Of a stretch of DNA of 64,000 nucleotides, positions 16,362 through 25,769 are shown piece after piece (the stretch's first letter is position 1; each line of letters opens with the position of its first letter). Source of the stretch: Vibrio sp. J1-1 (GTDB lineage Bacteria; Pseudomonadota; Gammaproteobacteria; Enterobacterales; Vibrionaceae); contig NZ_JAKKCM010000003.1 in NCBI RefSeq assembly GCF_021728395.1, forward strand, positions 62,001-126,000. The letters are read 5' to 3'. A program made the translations under genes and the position numbers. The notes below the pieces were generated by a model that saw nothing but the letters and a program-made list of their open reading frames with translations, searched no databases and had not been told where the DNA came from.

Positions 16362-17492
16362 CTAGTGACGATGTTCTGGTGGGATAGGTAAATCATAATC
16401 CTGAAGCTTAGGTCTCTGACCACCACGCTTGCGGTACTGCTTTAACTGGAAGACAAATGCTAATATTTGCGCCACAGCAGTAAACAGACCATCCGGGATT
16501 TCCTGCTCCAGCTCTGTACTGTGGTATAGCGCACGAGCTAACGGTGGCGCTGGAACAATGGTAATGTCATGCTCGCGTGCGACCTCGCGGATTTTCATTG
16601 CCATATGGTCAGTACCTTTGGCGATAACAACAGGGGCACGATCCGTTTTCTGCTGATAGCGCAACGCGACCGAGAAGTGCTCAGGGTTGGTGATGATAAC
16701 ATCCGCTTGAGGTACATCAGCCATCATACGGCGCTGTGCTGCCTCCCGTTGTAACATACGGATTCGACCTTTAACCTCAGGCTTACCCTCCGTCTCTTTA
16801 TATTCATCTTTGACTTCTTGTTTGGTCATTTTCAATTGATCTGAGTGTTGCCAAATCTGAAAAGGAATGTCGATGGCAACCACTATCAGCAATGAGCAAC
16901 TGATCGTTAAGATAAAATTCAGCAAAATATCGAGGGCGTGGAGAATATTCTGCGGATAGACATCCATACTCAGTTGAATCAAGTCTGCTTGCGAAGCCTG
17001 AATCAAATAAATCGCTATCCCGGTCACCAGCACGACTTTAAGGATCGACTTGATGAGCTCAACCCAACTTTGCATACCAACCATACGCTTGAGGCCACTG
17101 AGAGGGTTCATTTTTGACAGCTTCGGCATAGCGGCTTGGGCAGAAAAACTGATGCCACCAACACCCGCTGCACCTAGCGTGGCTGCGATAAATAAGGTGA
17201 CCAAAATAAGAAAGAGCGGAAAGAATAGCTCTGTCATTGCGCCTAAAGCGATATCAAACAACTTAGCGGTATCAAAAATCTCATCACGGGTCAGGTTAAA
17301 TAGGCGACTCATGATGGAAAATAACGCGCGCGCTAATGCCTCACCAAACCACATCAGCGAAATAGCACCGACTATCAGTACCGACGCCGACGCGAGCTCT
17401 TTAGAACGAGCAACCTGCCCCTTTTCTCGGGCTTGTTGTAACCGTCGGGGCGTGGCTTCTTCGGTGCGTTCCTGACCGTCTGACTCTGCCAA
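16362..17492 (-). CDS. flhB: Flagellar export protein FlhB
   Basis: Inner-membrane export-gate protein that switches substrate specificity from hook to filament after self-cleavage. The 376 residues have four membrane segments (about 35-210), then the cytoplasmic domain. The autocleavage motif reads NPEH at residues 269-272 (ITNPEHFSVALRY), where the textbook motif is NPTH; Asn and Pro are intact. It is the last gene of the fliK-to-flhB block, 3 bases after fliR. No clear terminator follows before the flhA promoter. Confidence 0.97.
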   Translation of the reverse strand: MAESDGQERTEEATPRRLQQAREKGQVARSKELASASVLIVGAISLMWFGEALARALFSIMSRLFNLTRDEIFDTAKLFDIALGAMTELFFPLFLILVTLFIAATLGAAGVGGISFSAQAAMPKLSKMNPLSGLKRMVGMQSWVELIKSILKVVLVTGIAIYLIQASQADLIQLSMDVYPQNILHALDILLNFILTISCSLLIVVAIDIPFQIWQHSDQLKMTKQEVKDEYKETEGKPEVKGRIRMLQREAAQRRMMADVPQADVIITNPEHFSVALRYQQKTDRAPVVIAKGTDHMAMKIREVAREHDITIVPAPPLARALYHSTELEQEIPDGLFTAVAQILAFVFQLKQYRKRGGQRPKLQDYDLPIPPEHRH

Positions 17493-17495
17493 ACC

Positions 17496-18278
17496 CTAGC
17501 ACTCCAAGCGAATGAGGCGGCAAATCTGCGCTTCACCGACTGCCCAGTACAGCTCGTAGTGGCTGTACAAGCCAGCCAAGATGTACCAACAAATTAATAG
17601 CCCCACCATCAAGGCGAACGCAAAGCCAAGTGAAAAAATGTTTAACTGTGGCGCAGCGCGCGTCATAACACCGAACGATAAGTTGATCGTCAATAGAGCG
17701 ATAATGCCCGATAAAGACATACTCAGTGCAGTTTTAAACATGATACCCAGCCAGCCAGCCAGTTCACGGAAATCCACTGCTGTTAAGGTACCTGAGCCGA
17801 TGGGCAGTGTTTTAAAGCTGAAAACCACCAGCTGCAACATTTTTAAATGCCCGTCTGTTGCAAGAAAAAACATGGTGGTTAAAAACATAAACAGCTGACC
17901 GAGCAAAGGGGTATTTTGGCCGTTAGCCGGGTCAACCATAGAGGCGAAACCCAAACTGGATTGCATGCCGAGAATTTGCCCTAACAAGACAAAAGTCTGA
18001 ATCATGAATTGCGTCACCATGCCCATCGCAATACCGATGACCATCTGCTCGGCAATGGTTATAAAACCGCGAAATGAGACCAACTCAATATCTTGCGTAA
18101 CAGTGGGTATCGCGGGCATGACCGCAAACGTGATTGCGATCCCCAGATAGAGGCGAATTCGAGGCGACACAAAACGTGCCCCAGTGACGGTCATCACCAT
18201 CAACATGGACGATATACGGACATAGGGCCAAAAGTAATTGGCGATCCACTCCAAAATGATACTAGTGGGGTATTCCAT
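17496..18278 (-). CDS. fliR: Flagellar export protein FliR
   Basis: Polytopic inner-membrane subunit of the FliPQR export-gate core. The 260 residues are almost entirely hydrophobic with about six helices. The segment IRLYLGIAITFAVMPA and the conserved GEQMVIG-type helix (ITIAEQMVIGIAMG) support the call. It sits directly between fliQ and flhB in the usual order. Confidence 0.95.
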   Translation of the reverse strand: MEYPTSIILEWIANYFWPYVRISSMLMVMTVTGARFVSPRIRLYLGIAITFAVMPAIPTVTQDIELVSFRGFITIAEQMVIGIAMGMVTQFMIQTFVLLGQILGMQSSLGFASMVDPANGQNTPLLGQLFMFLTTMFFLATDGHLKMLQLVVFSFKTLPIGSGTLTAVDFRELAGWLGIMFKTALSMSLSGIIALLTINLSFGVMTRAAPQLNIFSLGFAFALMVGLLICWYILAGLYSHYELYWAVGEAQICRLIRLEC

Positions 18279-18286
18279 GCACGTCC

Positions 18287-18556
18287 CTAGTACAACACTT
18301 GAGGCAGGCGCTCAATCAAGCCGTAGAAGTACTCCATCAACATTTGTGTCATCCAGTGACCAAAAAGCATCAGAGCGAGCAAAGTGATGATCAAACGAGG
18401 CAAAAAACTCAAGGTTTGTTCGTTAATTGACGTTGCAGCCTGAAAAACAGCCACGATAAGCCCCACAAGCAAGCTCGGAATGATAATGGCGCAGACCATG
18501 ATCAGCACCATCCACAGCGCTTCACGGAACAGCTCGACAAACATTTCTGGAGTCAT
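18287..18556 (-). CDS. fliQ: Flagellar export protein FliQ
   Basis: Small hairpin membrane subunit of the export gate, present in several copies around FliP/FliR. Its 89 residues form two long hydrophobic helices (about 15-40 and 50-75) with the family segment PSLLVGLIVAVFQAATSINEQTLSFLPR. Length and position between fliP and fliR are standard. Confidence 0.96.
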   Translation of the reverse strand: MTPEMFVELFREALWMVLIMVCAIIIPSLLVGLIVAVFQAATSINEQTLSFLPRLIITLLALMLFGHWMTQMLMEYFYGLIERLPQVLY

Positions 18557-18581
18557 GTCTTATCCTCTACTCGGCGCCAAT

Positions 18582-19451
18582 CTACAAGGCAAAACTGCCG
18601 GCGAGCGTCGACAATATCAAATTCCAGCCATCCACCAGCACGAATAGCATCAGCTTAAACGGCAAAGATACAATCATTGGTGACAACATCATCATACCCA
18701 TGGCCATAAGTACTGAAGCGACGACAAGGTCGATGATCAAAAACGGCAAGAACAACATAAAGCCAATTTGGAAGGCGGTTTTCAGCTCAGAAGTAATAAA
18801 CGCCGGAATCAGTACTGCCATGGATACGTCTTCTGGGTTTGTCACCTGCTCTCCCGACATATTGACGAAGGTTTCTAAGTCTTTAATTCGAGTCTGTTTG
18901 AGCATAAAGGCTTTCATTGGCACCTGTGCGGCATCAAACGCTTCACGGGCAGTCACTTGCTCATTCAAATAAGGCTGAATGGCGTTGTCATTGATCTCAT
19001 TCAGAACCGGTGACATCACAAAGAAGGTAAGGAAAAGTGCAATACCAATAATCACCTGATTGGAAGGCGTTTGTTGCAGACCCATCGCCTGACGAAGAAT
19101 CGACATGACTACAACAATTCGCGTAAATGACGTCATCAAAATCACCATTGCAGGCAAGAAGCCAAGCATGGTCATTAAGGCGAGGATTTGCAGCGTAATT
19201 GAATAATCTTCGCTACCATCGGGATTTGCGGTCATGGTAAACGCAGGGATTCCACCGCTATTGGTGACCGATATTGAACGGCTAGCCCCCGCATCACTCT
19301 GCATAGCCTGAACGGTTACGCTGTCCCCTTCAGCCAAGTTAGCAGGCAGAGAAGACTCCTCCACCTGAGCAAACGAAAGTGAAGAAAACAATACGCTCGC
19401 CAGCAAAATCAAGGTGCTCATGATGAGACGAGTGGGATTAGCGTTGGTCAT
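18582..19451 (-). CDS. fliP: Flagellar export protein FliP
   Basis: Core membrane subunit of the flagellar export gate. The 289 residues begin with a cleavable-type signal ([19 protein letters not shown] within the first 30 residues). After a short periplasmic stretch, helices carry the family motifs [30 protein letters not shown] and [23 protein letters not shown]. The N-terminal 14 bases overlap the 3' end of fliO. Confidence 0.96.
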   Translation of the reverse strand: MTNANPTRLIMSTLILLASVLFSSLSFAQVEESSLPANLAEGDSVTVQAMQSDAGASRSISVTNSGGIPAFTMTANPDGSEDYSITLQILALMTMLGFLPAMVILMTSFTRIVVVMSILRQAMGLQQTPSNQVIIGIALFLTFFVMSPVLNEINDNAIQPYLNEQVTAREAFDAAQVPMKAFMLKQTRIKDLETFVNMSGEQVTNPEDVSMAVLIPAFITSELKTAFQIGFMLFLPFLIIDLVVASVLMAMGMMMLSPMIVSLPFKLMLFVLVDGWNLILSTLAGSFAL

Positions 19452-19863
19452 TTTTCTTTATCAGCTGACTAAATTGATTGGCAAAAGCATTATTCGCCAA
19501 CTCTTCCTCTTTAAGAGGCTTCTCAAGCTTGGCAAGCGTTTGGATAGATTGGCTGGTTATGCCAACTAAGAACTGCTCTTCACCGACCTGAATAACCGCA
19601 ATTCGCTCTTTGGTTCCCACTGGTAACTGGCGGACTATTTTTAAGCCTTTTTGTTGCCCGAATGTCGGCCCTTGCATGCGTTTCAACAACCAAGCAAGCA
19701 GCAATATCACACCAATCACCAGCACAAGCGAGCCGAGGGTGGTAAACAGATCGAAACTGCTTGGCGCAGATAACGAAGCAGAAGAAGCAAATGCCAATGG
19801 CGCACTCAGAGTGGAACTCAGTGCCCCTAGCATTTGCTTCCATCTTTTTGAACCACTGATCAT
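19438..19863 (-). CDS. fliO: Flagellar biosynthesis protein FliO
   Basis: Membrane protein that assists assembly of the FliPQR gate. The 141 residues have an N-terminal signal-like segment, one strong membrane helix (about 38-62, [21 protein letters not shown]), and a small cytoplasmic domain with [31 protein letters not shown], typical of FliO. Its start overlaps the fliN stop. Confidence 0.94.
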   Translation of the reverse strand: MISGSKRWKQMLGALSSTLSAPLAFASSASLSAPSSFDLFTTLGSLVLVIGVILLLAWLLKRMQGPTFGQQKGLKIVRQLPVGTKERIAVIQVGEEQFLVGITSQSIQTLAKLEKPLKEEELANNAFANQFSQLIKKNDQR

Positions 19864-20273
19864 TAGCGAAGCTTCTTAATACGTTCAGTCTGGCTGATCA
19901 CGTCGGTTAAACGGATACCAAACTTGTCGTTGACCACAACCACTTCACCGTGAGCAATAAGAGTGCCGTTAACCAATACATCCAGTGATTCACCAGCCAG
20001 GCGATCTAATTCCACCACCGATCCCTGATTCAATTGCAGTAGGTTGCGGATGCTGATTTGCGAACGACCGACTTCCATAGAAATCGTCACAGGAATATCC
20101 ATGATTGTGTCGAGTTTACGACGTTCATCATCAGTTATTGGGCTCGAGGTATCTTTCAGCTCCTCCAGAGGTGCTGCCAAGACTTCATCTACGTCAATTG
20201 ACGGTGCAGACGGGTCTTCACCAAGAGCGGCTGCCCATTCGTCCGCTAGCTTTTGATCGTCACTTGGTTCCAT
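19863..20273 (-). CDS. fliN: Flagellar switch protein FliN
   Basis: C-ring protein that binds CheY-P and export chaperone complexes. The 136 residues have an acidic N-terminal tail (about 1-45) and the SpoA/SurfaceAg domain (about 55-130): DIPVTISMEVGRSQISIRNLLQLNQGSVVELDRLAGE, then VNDKFGIRLTDV. Position after fliM is standard. Confidence 0.96.
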   Translation of the reverse strand: MEPSDDQKLADEWAAALGEDPSAPSIDVDEVLAAPLEELKDTSSPITDDERRKLDTIMDIPVTISMEVGRSQISIRNLLQLNQGSVVELDRLAGESLDVLVNGTLIAHGEVVVVNDKFGIRLTDVISQTERIKKLR

Positions 20274-20330
20274 TTTTCTATCCTGTTCTTTTCCTTACTT
20301 GCGCCACAACATAGGAGCTCGGTAAGGTAT

Positions 20331-21377
20331 CTAATTTTCTGTTTCGTTGTCCTTCTCAAGTTCAGACATGATGTCTTTACTCAAGAAAGATAATTCTGTT
20401 TTTACGACGTGAGGACGATCAATTTCTTCTGAAATCTGTATCGCCAGCTTGTCTTCTGCACGTCCCATTTTCACTCGATAGGTCGGCAAATCTTCGACAA
20501 ACATAGTCGCATGCTCCGGCATTTCTATCGGGATGATATCTCCCGGCTGCAGCTCCATCAGATCACGCAGTGAAATATTCTTTTCCAGCAAGTTCACGCG
20601 GAAGTTAACCGGACAATCCATGATCTCTTCGCGCAGAGCAGAGCTCCAGCGAACGTCGGTTTCCATCTTGTCTGACTGGACACCTGCATCAAGCAGTTCA
20701 CGGATCGGTTCAACCATGGAGTAAGGCATGACCACATGGAAATCACCACCGCCACCATCGACTTCGATATGAAAAGAACTGACCACAATCACTTCGGTTG
20801 GGCTAACAATGTTTGCCATGCTTGGGTTGACTTCAGAGTCGAGATATTCAAACTCCACTCCCATAACAGGCGACCATGCTTCTTTGTAATCTTCAAACAC
20901 GACTTTCAATAGCAATTGGATAATACGTCGCTCGGTAGGGGTAAATTCCCGGCCTTCAATTTTGGCGTGGAATCGACCATCACCACCAAAAAAGTTTTCT
21001 ACCAAAATAAATACCAAGCGCGCTTCCATAGTGATCAGCGCAGTACCTTTTAGCGGTCGGAAGCGAACCATGTTCAAACTGGTCGGGACGTACAACGTAT
21101 TTTGGTATTCACCAAATTTCATCATCTGTACGCCGTTAATCGATACTTCCGCCGTTTTGCGTAACATATTGAACAGGCTAATACGCATGTGCCGCGCAAA
21201 ACGCTCGTTGATAAGCTCGAGCGTCGGCATACGTCCACGTACAATCCTGTCTTGAGACGAGAAGTCAAAACTGACAGCACCACCGGAATCATCGTCGAGG
21301 GAGTCGTCAACGTCATCAACATCGTCAACGCCATGCAATAGCGCATCAATTTCGTCTTGGCTTAATAGATCGGTCAC
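20331..21377 (-). CDS. fliM: Flagellar switch protein FliM
   Basis: C-ring protein that receives the CheY-P signal. The 348 residues start with the CheY-binding peptide LLSQDEIDALLHGV, followed by an acidic stretch, the middle CheC-like domain and the C-terminal SpoA domain. The segment GREFTPTERRIIQ and the C-terminal LMELQPGDIIPIEMPEHA fit the family. It lies 7 bases downstream of fliL. Confidence 0.97.
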   Translation of the reverse strand: MTDLLSQDEIDALLHGVDDVDDVDDSLDDDSGGAVSFDFSSQDRIVRGRMPTLELINERFARHMRISLFNMLRKTAEVSINGVQMMKFGEYQNTLYVPTSLNMVRFRPLKGTALITMEARLVFILVENFFGGDGRFHAKIEGREFTPTERRIIQLLLKVVFEDYKEAWSPVMGVEFEYLDSEVNPSMANIVSPTEVIVVSSFHIEVDGGGGDFHVVMPYSMVEPIRELLDAGVQSDKMETDVRWSSALREEIMDCPVNFRVNLLEKNISLRDLMELQPGDIIPIEMPEHATMFVEDLPTYRVKMGRAEDKLAIQISEEIDRPHVVKTELSFLSKDIMSELEKDNETEN

Positions 21378-21384
21378 GTTTTAC

Positions 21385-21888
21385 CTATTGAATAACAAAA
21401 TCTGTAAACAGTACTTTTTCAATCACTGACTTGCCGACAGCGGCATTGAGTGCTGCTTTAATATCTTCAGACGCGCGATCGCGTAGCTCCACTCGTCCCG
21501 TAGGCGAGCGCAACTGCTCTACGGTTGCCGAAGCGAACGTTGACAGCAGTGAACTCTCAATCAGTGGCGAATGATAACGTGCCAGTTGTTCATTCTCTGA
21601 GCCACGTACCATCAACTGAGCTTTGATTTGCACCAGTCTGTCACGACTGTCTCCTGTCACGTTGAAAACAAACGGCTGAGGAATGTTCACATACGCGACT
21701 GGAGCTTCGGCTGCGGCCACTTGAGCTTGCTGCGGTTTGGCATCGGTAGACTTCTCCGAATCATCCGACCCCATGAAAAAGAACGCAGCAGCACCGGCTC
21801 CCAACAAAAGAATCACGACCGCGACTATAATCAGTAGCTTACCTTTGCCTTTAGGTGCGCCCACCCCTTGTAACTGTTCTTCAGCCAT
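21385..21888 (-). CDS. fliL: Flagellar basal body-associated protein FliL
   Basis: Inner-membrane protein near the stator that supports torque generation. The 167 residues have one membrane helix at about 17-40 (KLLIIVAVVILLLGAGAAAFFFMG), then a periplasmic domain with YVNIPQPFVFNVTGDSRDRLVQIKAQLMVRG. It lies between fliK and fliM in the standard order. Confidence 0.96.
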   Translation of the reverse strand: MAEEQLQGVGAPKGKGKLLIIVAVVILLLGAGAAAFFFMGSDDSEKSTDAKPQQAQVAAAEAPVAYVNIPQPFVFNVTGDSRDRLVQIKAQLMVRGSENEQLARYHSPLIESSLLSTFASATVEQLRSPTGRVELRDRASEDIKAALNAAVGKSVIEKVLFTDFVIQ

Positions 21889-21963
21889 TCATTTCTCTTA
21901 TTTTTTATTTAATCTGGCAGATAACGAGACAACATTTATTCTCATCATCCAAGTTCAATGATG

Positions 21964-23841
21964 TTATGCGTAGAAACTAATCCCATCATGCGGTGCGGTG
22001 ACATTCACATTCAGTTCAACGCCGCCATCAAAGTCCTCGTCAGTCTGACCAGAGAAGCCTCGCCCAAAACTATCCTGCTTATTTTGCTCCGCCGCAGAAT
22101 ATCCTCTTTGCTGCTGGCCACTATTTTGCTGTTGAACCGACGAGTCAGCCAACTGCATACCTTGCTGGGCAAGCATTTCTCTTAATCGAGGCAGTGTTTG
22201 TTCAATGATGTCACGCGCCTGCGGGTTGGATACCGTAAAGTGCACGTTGGCCACATCGCTGTTCATTGTCATGCGAATTTGCATCCGGCCAAGCTCTGGG
22301 GGATCAAGGCGGATATCAAGACTCTTCAAATTTTTCGACATCATCATTTGCACTTTTTCTGCGACCTGATCGTTAGCCAACTCTTTGGTTAACTGCAACG
22401 GTAATTGTGCTTGCTGCGCGGCATCAATTCGGGCTTGCTGAGGTGTCGTTAAGCCTTGCTGACTGACAGCAGCTTGCAACTGAGTGGCTAACCCCTGCAG
22501 TGGCTCGGCTTTATCCTGCTTATCCGCCGTAGCTGCTAATGTTCCGGTAGCCAATACTGAGTTCATTGCTTTATGGCTCACTTCTGTATTTGCCACCATC
22601 TGCCCAATAGCAGGATTTACAGTTGCTGCCATTAGCCCTTCCGCCATGGCTGGTATTACGGCTTTTTCAGCCGCCTGCGTTGGCACTTGTCCAGCCGCGG
22701 CTTTCAACTCTTGAGCAGCCACTTGTGGTGTCGGAGTCGAAACGTTCATCTGTTGGCGCGTCGCGTTGTGCTGAACCGTTTGTGGTTCTGATAGTGCGAG
22801 TTTTACTTCGTTTGGAAAAGCCACTAGTTGAGAGAGTTCATCGTCAGATAACTCCGCGATAATGGCACCCGTTTTCAAACCGTCAATAATTGCAGTTTCC
22901 TGACTCGTCAGTGGTTTACCTTGAGCCAGCTTGGTGTCGATAAGTTCAAGTTCGTCAATCGAGACGCGCTTAACTGAGTTTTCACGAATGACACCCAGCT
23001 CATCATGGCTAGAATCACTCACGGTGTACGTCATAGCCTCGATATTTACGGCATTTTGTTCCGGCGTCGCTTCTAGTTGAGTTCTTTGAGGAGGTTTATC
23101 TTTCCCCTCAGCCAATTCAGGAACAGCATCCCCACCACTTTCAACACGTTCAAAAGTATCAATGAGTCCTAAGTCCTCTGAATTTTTAGCGTTTTCGCTG
23201 CCAACGTGATCCAAAATAGCAGTCGACTTGGGAGGCAAAACCTTGCCGCGCTCTACCTCTCGATTCATAGAGTTCAGGGCTTGATTTGCTTGTTCAATTC
23301 TCCCGAGCAGTTGCTGCCCTTCGTCCATAGAATGAGTCACATCAAGAGCGACAACTTCATCGCTTTTGGCAACATTCGGCTCAGCTTCCCTTTTCGTCAC
23401 GAAAGAATGTTCATGGTCAGATGGAGCTTGGCTTTGCGCGGTTACCGTACTACTCGCTGCTGTCGTGTGACTTACGCTTTCTTCCGCTTCCGTAGCCACC
23501 TCTTGTTCTTCAGACTCCGTCAGCACACCATCTTGCTCTAACAATGTATTGGTTGACTGATTTTCGCTTTTTTCCTCAGCTACGATGCCCTCTTGAACTT
23601 CATTTTCTGATTCAGAGGGTTCCAGCGAAGACGCACGAGTGTTATCACTCGTTTCTGAAGCCTCAAGTACATCTGGCGTCAATTTTTCATCAGTCACTTC
23701 AACTTTGGGTGAATCTGCGAATACTCCAGCCAAGGTTTCAATAAAACCTTGGCTTTCTGAGCCTTCTGTAGACGTTTTTGCACCAGTCTCAGAAACCGAG
23801 GCCTTATTGGTCACAACAACATTAGACAAATTCACATTCAT
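21964..23841 (-). CDS. fliK: Flagellar hook-length control protein FliK
   Basis: Secreted ruler that sets hook length and triggers the FlhB specificity switch. The 625 residues comprise a long acidic, low-complexity N-terminal part and the folded C-terminal domain (about 480-580) with LDIRLDPPELGRMQIRMTMNSDVANVHFTVSNPQARDIIEQTLPRLREML. A glutamine-rich tail follows. Two weakly similar segments (about residues 199-213 and 308-322, GK-x-L-x4-TAI-x-D) hint at an internal duplication. A sigma-54-type promoter lies about 70 bases upstream. Confidence 0.93.
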   Translation of the reverse strand: MNVNLSNVVVTNKASVSETGAKTSTEGSESQGFIETLAGVFADSPKVEVTDEKLTPDVLEASETSDNTRASSLEPSESENEVQEGIVAEEKSENQSTNTLLEQDGVLTESEEQEVATEAEESVSHTTAASSTVTAQSQAPSDHEHSFVTKREAEPNVAKSDEVVALDVTHSMDEGQQLLGRIEQANQALNSMNREVERGKVLPPKSTAILDHVGSENAKNSEDLGLIDTFERVESGGDAVPELAEGKDKPPQRTQLEATPEQNAVNIEAMTYTVSDSSHDELGVIRENSVKRVSIDELELIDTKLAQGKPLTSQETAIIDGLKTGAIIAELSDDELSQLVAFPNEVKLALSEPQTVQHNATRQQMNVSTPTPQVAAQELKAAAGQVPTQAAEKAVIPAMAEGLMAATVNPAIGQMVANTEVSHKAMNSVLATGTLAATADKQDKAEPLQGLATQLQAAVSQQGLTTPQQARIDAAQQAQLPLQLTKELANDQVAEKVQMMMSKNLKSLDIRLDPPELGRMQIRMTMNSDVANVHFTVSNPQARDIIEQTLPRLREMLAQQGMQLADSSVQQQNSGQQQRGYSAAEQNKQDSFGRGFSGQTDEDFDGGVELNVNVTAPHDGISFYA

Positions 23842-23911
23842 ATAAACATTCTCGTTTTTGGCATTGAACTAGTTCGCTCGGCCAAATCACATGTCAGAGG
23901 TAAGTTGAATT

Positions 23912-23927
23912 TGCAAAAATCACGCCA
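23912..23927 (-). promoter_or_regulatory. Sigma-54 promoter of the fliK block
   Basis: The minus strand reads TGGCGTGATTTTTGCA, with exact GG-N10-GC spacing and TTGCA at -12. The start of transcription would be near 23901, about 60 bases before the fliK ATG. It sits in a 156-base gap within an otherwise tightly packed series. Confidence 0.75.
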
Positions 23928-23997
23928 ATACAAAACGTAATTTTCCTGACGCTGAAAATACATCAAAGCGATCGGGCAACAGTTATCTGAGTATGGG

Positions 23998-24441
23998 TCA
24001 GAACACTTTGACCTTGCGGCTATAGAGCAGCGTCGAGAACTCATCCATTTGCTTCTGCTCACGCTTGGCTTCCGCGGCTTGTTTCTCTTTAGCTCGCTTC
24101 TCAATCATCCACTCATAAGACATGCGTTCTTTACGCATTTTCAGCCAGTACTCTTTGCCGTTTTCGACTTGCTCTTTAAAGTGGCTTTCTGCTTGCTTCT
24201 GCTTAGACAAGGTTTCATCCAGCTGAGTAAGAAATCGGTTCAAATGGCCATACTGACTTGCCGTTAAGCCTGCCTGTCCACGGTCAACCAACTGCTGACA
24301 GTAGTCGAGCCGATACTTTTCAATTTGCTCAACTTGACGGTAGTAATCCTCTAACTCAGAACGCGCTTTATTCAAAGCTAATACGGCTTGCTCTTCCCGC
24401 TCTTTCGCTTGATCAAACAAAAATTCCATGGCGTTATTCAT
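23998..24441 (-). CDS. fliJ: Flagellar export chaperone FliJ
   Basis: Cytoplasmic coiled-coil protein that acts as the stalk of the FliI ATPase and escorts unladen chaperones. From the ATG giving MNNAMEFLFDQAKEREEQAVLAL the product is 147 residues, nearly all charged heptad-like helix, the usual FliJ size. The reading frame opens 14 codons further upstream inside fliI, but that start adds a non-homologous stretch. It lies 5 bases after fliI. Confidence 0.93.
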   Translation of the reverse strand: MNNAMEFLFDQAKEREEQAVLALNKARSELEDYYRQVEQIEKYRLDYCQQLVDRGQAGLTASQYGHLNRFLTQLDETLSKQKQAESHFKEQVENGKEYWLKMRKERMSYEWMIEKRAKEKQAAEAKREQKQMDEFSTLLYSRKVKVF

Positions 24442-24446
24442 CGTGA

Positions 24447-25766
24447 TTACCCACCTAAAATACTTCTTAGCATGTTGACGCACATGTCGTATGGGACGGA
24501 TTCTTTCATACGCTGTTGCAAGTATTCGTCTAACTTCGGCTTAATCGTAAATGCACTGTCAATGGCTGGGTCGGTCCCCGGCTTGTAAGCACCAATGGAA
24601 ACCAAATCCTGATTTTTACGGCAAATCGACAACACCTGACGGACGGCTTTCGACATCAGAACATGCTCTTCGGTCGTAATTTGCGGCATCACGCGGCTGA
24701 CTGATTTCTCGACATCAATCGCTGGGTAGTGGCCAGCATCAGCCATTTCACGAGACAGTACAATGTGGCCATCAAGAATCGCACGAGATGCATCAGCAAT
24801 CGGGTCTTGTAAGTCATCCCCTTCTGTCAGGACGGTAAAAAATGCGGTAATTGAGCCCTGCTCTTCGCCGCCGTTACCAGCACGCTCAACCAGTGCGGGC
24901 AATTTGGCAAACACTGATGGTGGATAACCTTTGGTTGCAGGCGGCTCGCCGACGGACAGCGCAATTTCCCGCTGCGCCTGAGCAAAACGGGTCAATGAAT
25001 CCATTAATAACAGCACATCCAACCCTTGGTCGCGGAAATATTCTGCAATAGTAAGCGCTGTCTGACAGCCTTTTAAACGCATTAAAGGAGATGCATCGGC
25101 CGGTGCGGCAACCACAACGGAGCGGCGACGCCCTTCTTCACCCAAGATCTCTTCGATGAACTCTTTAACTTCTCGTCCACGCTCACCAATCAGCCCGACC
25201 ACCACCACTTGCGCCGTCGTGCCCCTGGTCATCATACCCAGCGTGACCGATTTACCCACACCAGAACCGGCGAACAAACCGATGCGCTGACCTTTACCAA
25301 CCGTCAGTAATCCATTAATCGCTTTTAAACCCACATCAAGAGGTTCTGAAATCGGTTTACGCGCCAGTGGATTGATGGGTTCAGCATTAAATGAAGCACG
25401 GTGATCGGTATAGATAGGACCAAGCCCATCGAGTGGATTGCCAACACCGTCAATAACACGTCCAAGTAACTCCATTCCTACGGGTAAGCTGGCGTCACAG
25501 GTCAACGGTGTCACTTTCGCACCAGGCAAAATACCGGTGATTTGCTCACTCGGCATCAAAAACAGATTGTCGCCAGAAAAGCCCACCACTTCCGCTTCCA
25601 TATGCCCAGACATGGTTTCGACCAGACATAAACTACCAATCGGAGCACGGCATCCTGTCGCTTCTAAGGTTAAACCGACCACACGCACCAGTTTGCCAGA
25701 GGCCACCGGCCTTGAGGTCAACCCCTCGACTTTGTAGTTTTTGAGGCGGTCTGCCAGCGCTAACAT
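24447..25766 (-). CDS. fliI: Flagellum-specific ATPase FliI
   Basis: Hexameric ATPase of the flagellar export apparatus, related to the F1 beta subunit. The 439 residues carry Walker [16 protein letters not shown] (about 163-177), the Walker B region [20 protein letters not shown], and family motif [25 protein letters not shown]. Between fliH and fliJ, 3-5 bases from each. Confidence 0.97.
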   Translation of the reverse strand: MLALADRLKNYKVEGLTSRPVASGKLVRVVGLTLEATGCRAPIGSLCLVETMSGHMEAEVVGFSGDNLFLMPSEQITGILPGAKVTPLTCDASLPVGMELLGRVIDGVGNPLDGLGPIYTDHRASFNAEPINPLARKPISEPLDVGLKAINGLLTVGKGQRIGLFAGSGVGKSVTLGMMTRGTTAQVVVVGLIGERGREVKEFIEEILGEEGRRRSVVVAAPADASPLMRLKGCQTALTIAEYFRDQGLDVLLLMDSLTRFAQAQREIALSVGEPPATKGYPPSVFAKLPALVERAGNGGEEQGSITAFFTVLTEGDDLQDPIADASRAILDGHIVLSREMADAGHYPAIDVEKSVSRVMPQITTEEHVLMSKAVRQVLSICRKNQDLVSIGAYKPGTDPAIDSAFTIKPKLDEYLQQRMKESVPYDMCVNMLRSILGG

Positions 25767-25769
25767 GGT

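Noticed and set aside
17050-17475. 141-codon plus-strand frame inside flhB
   Set aside because: Antisense shadow of flhB with biased composition and no recognisable domain.
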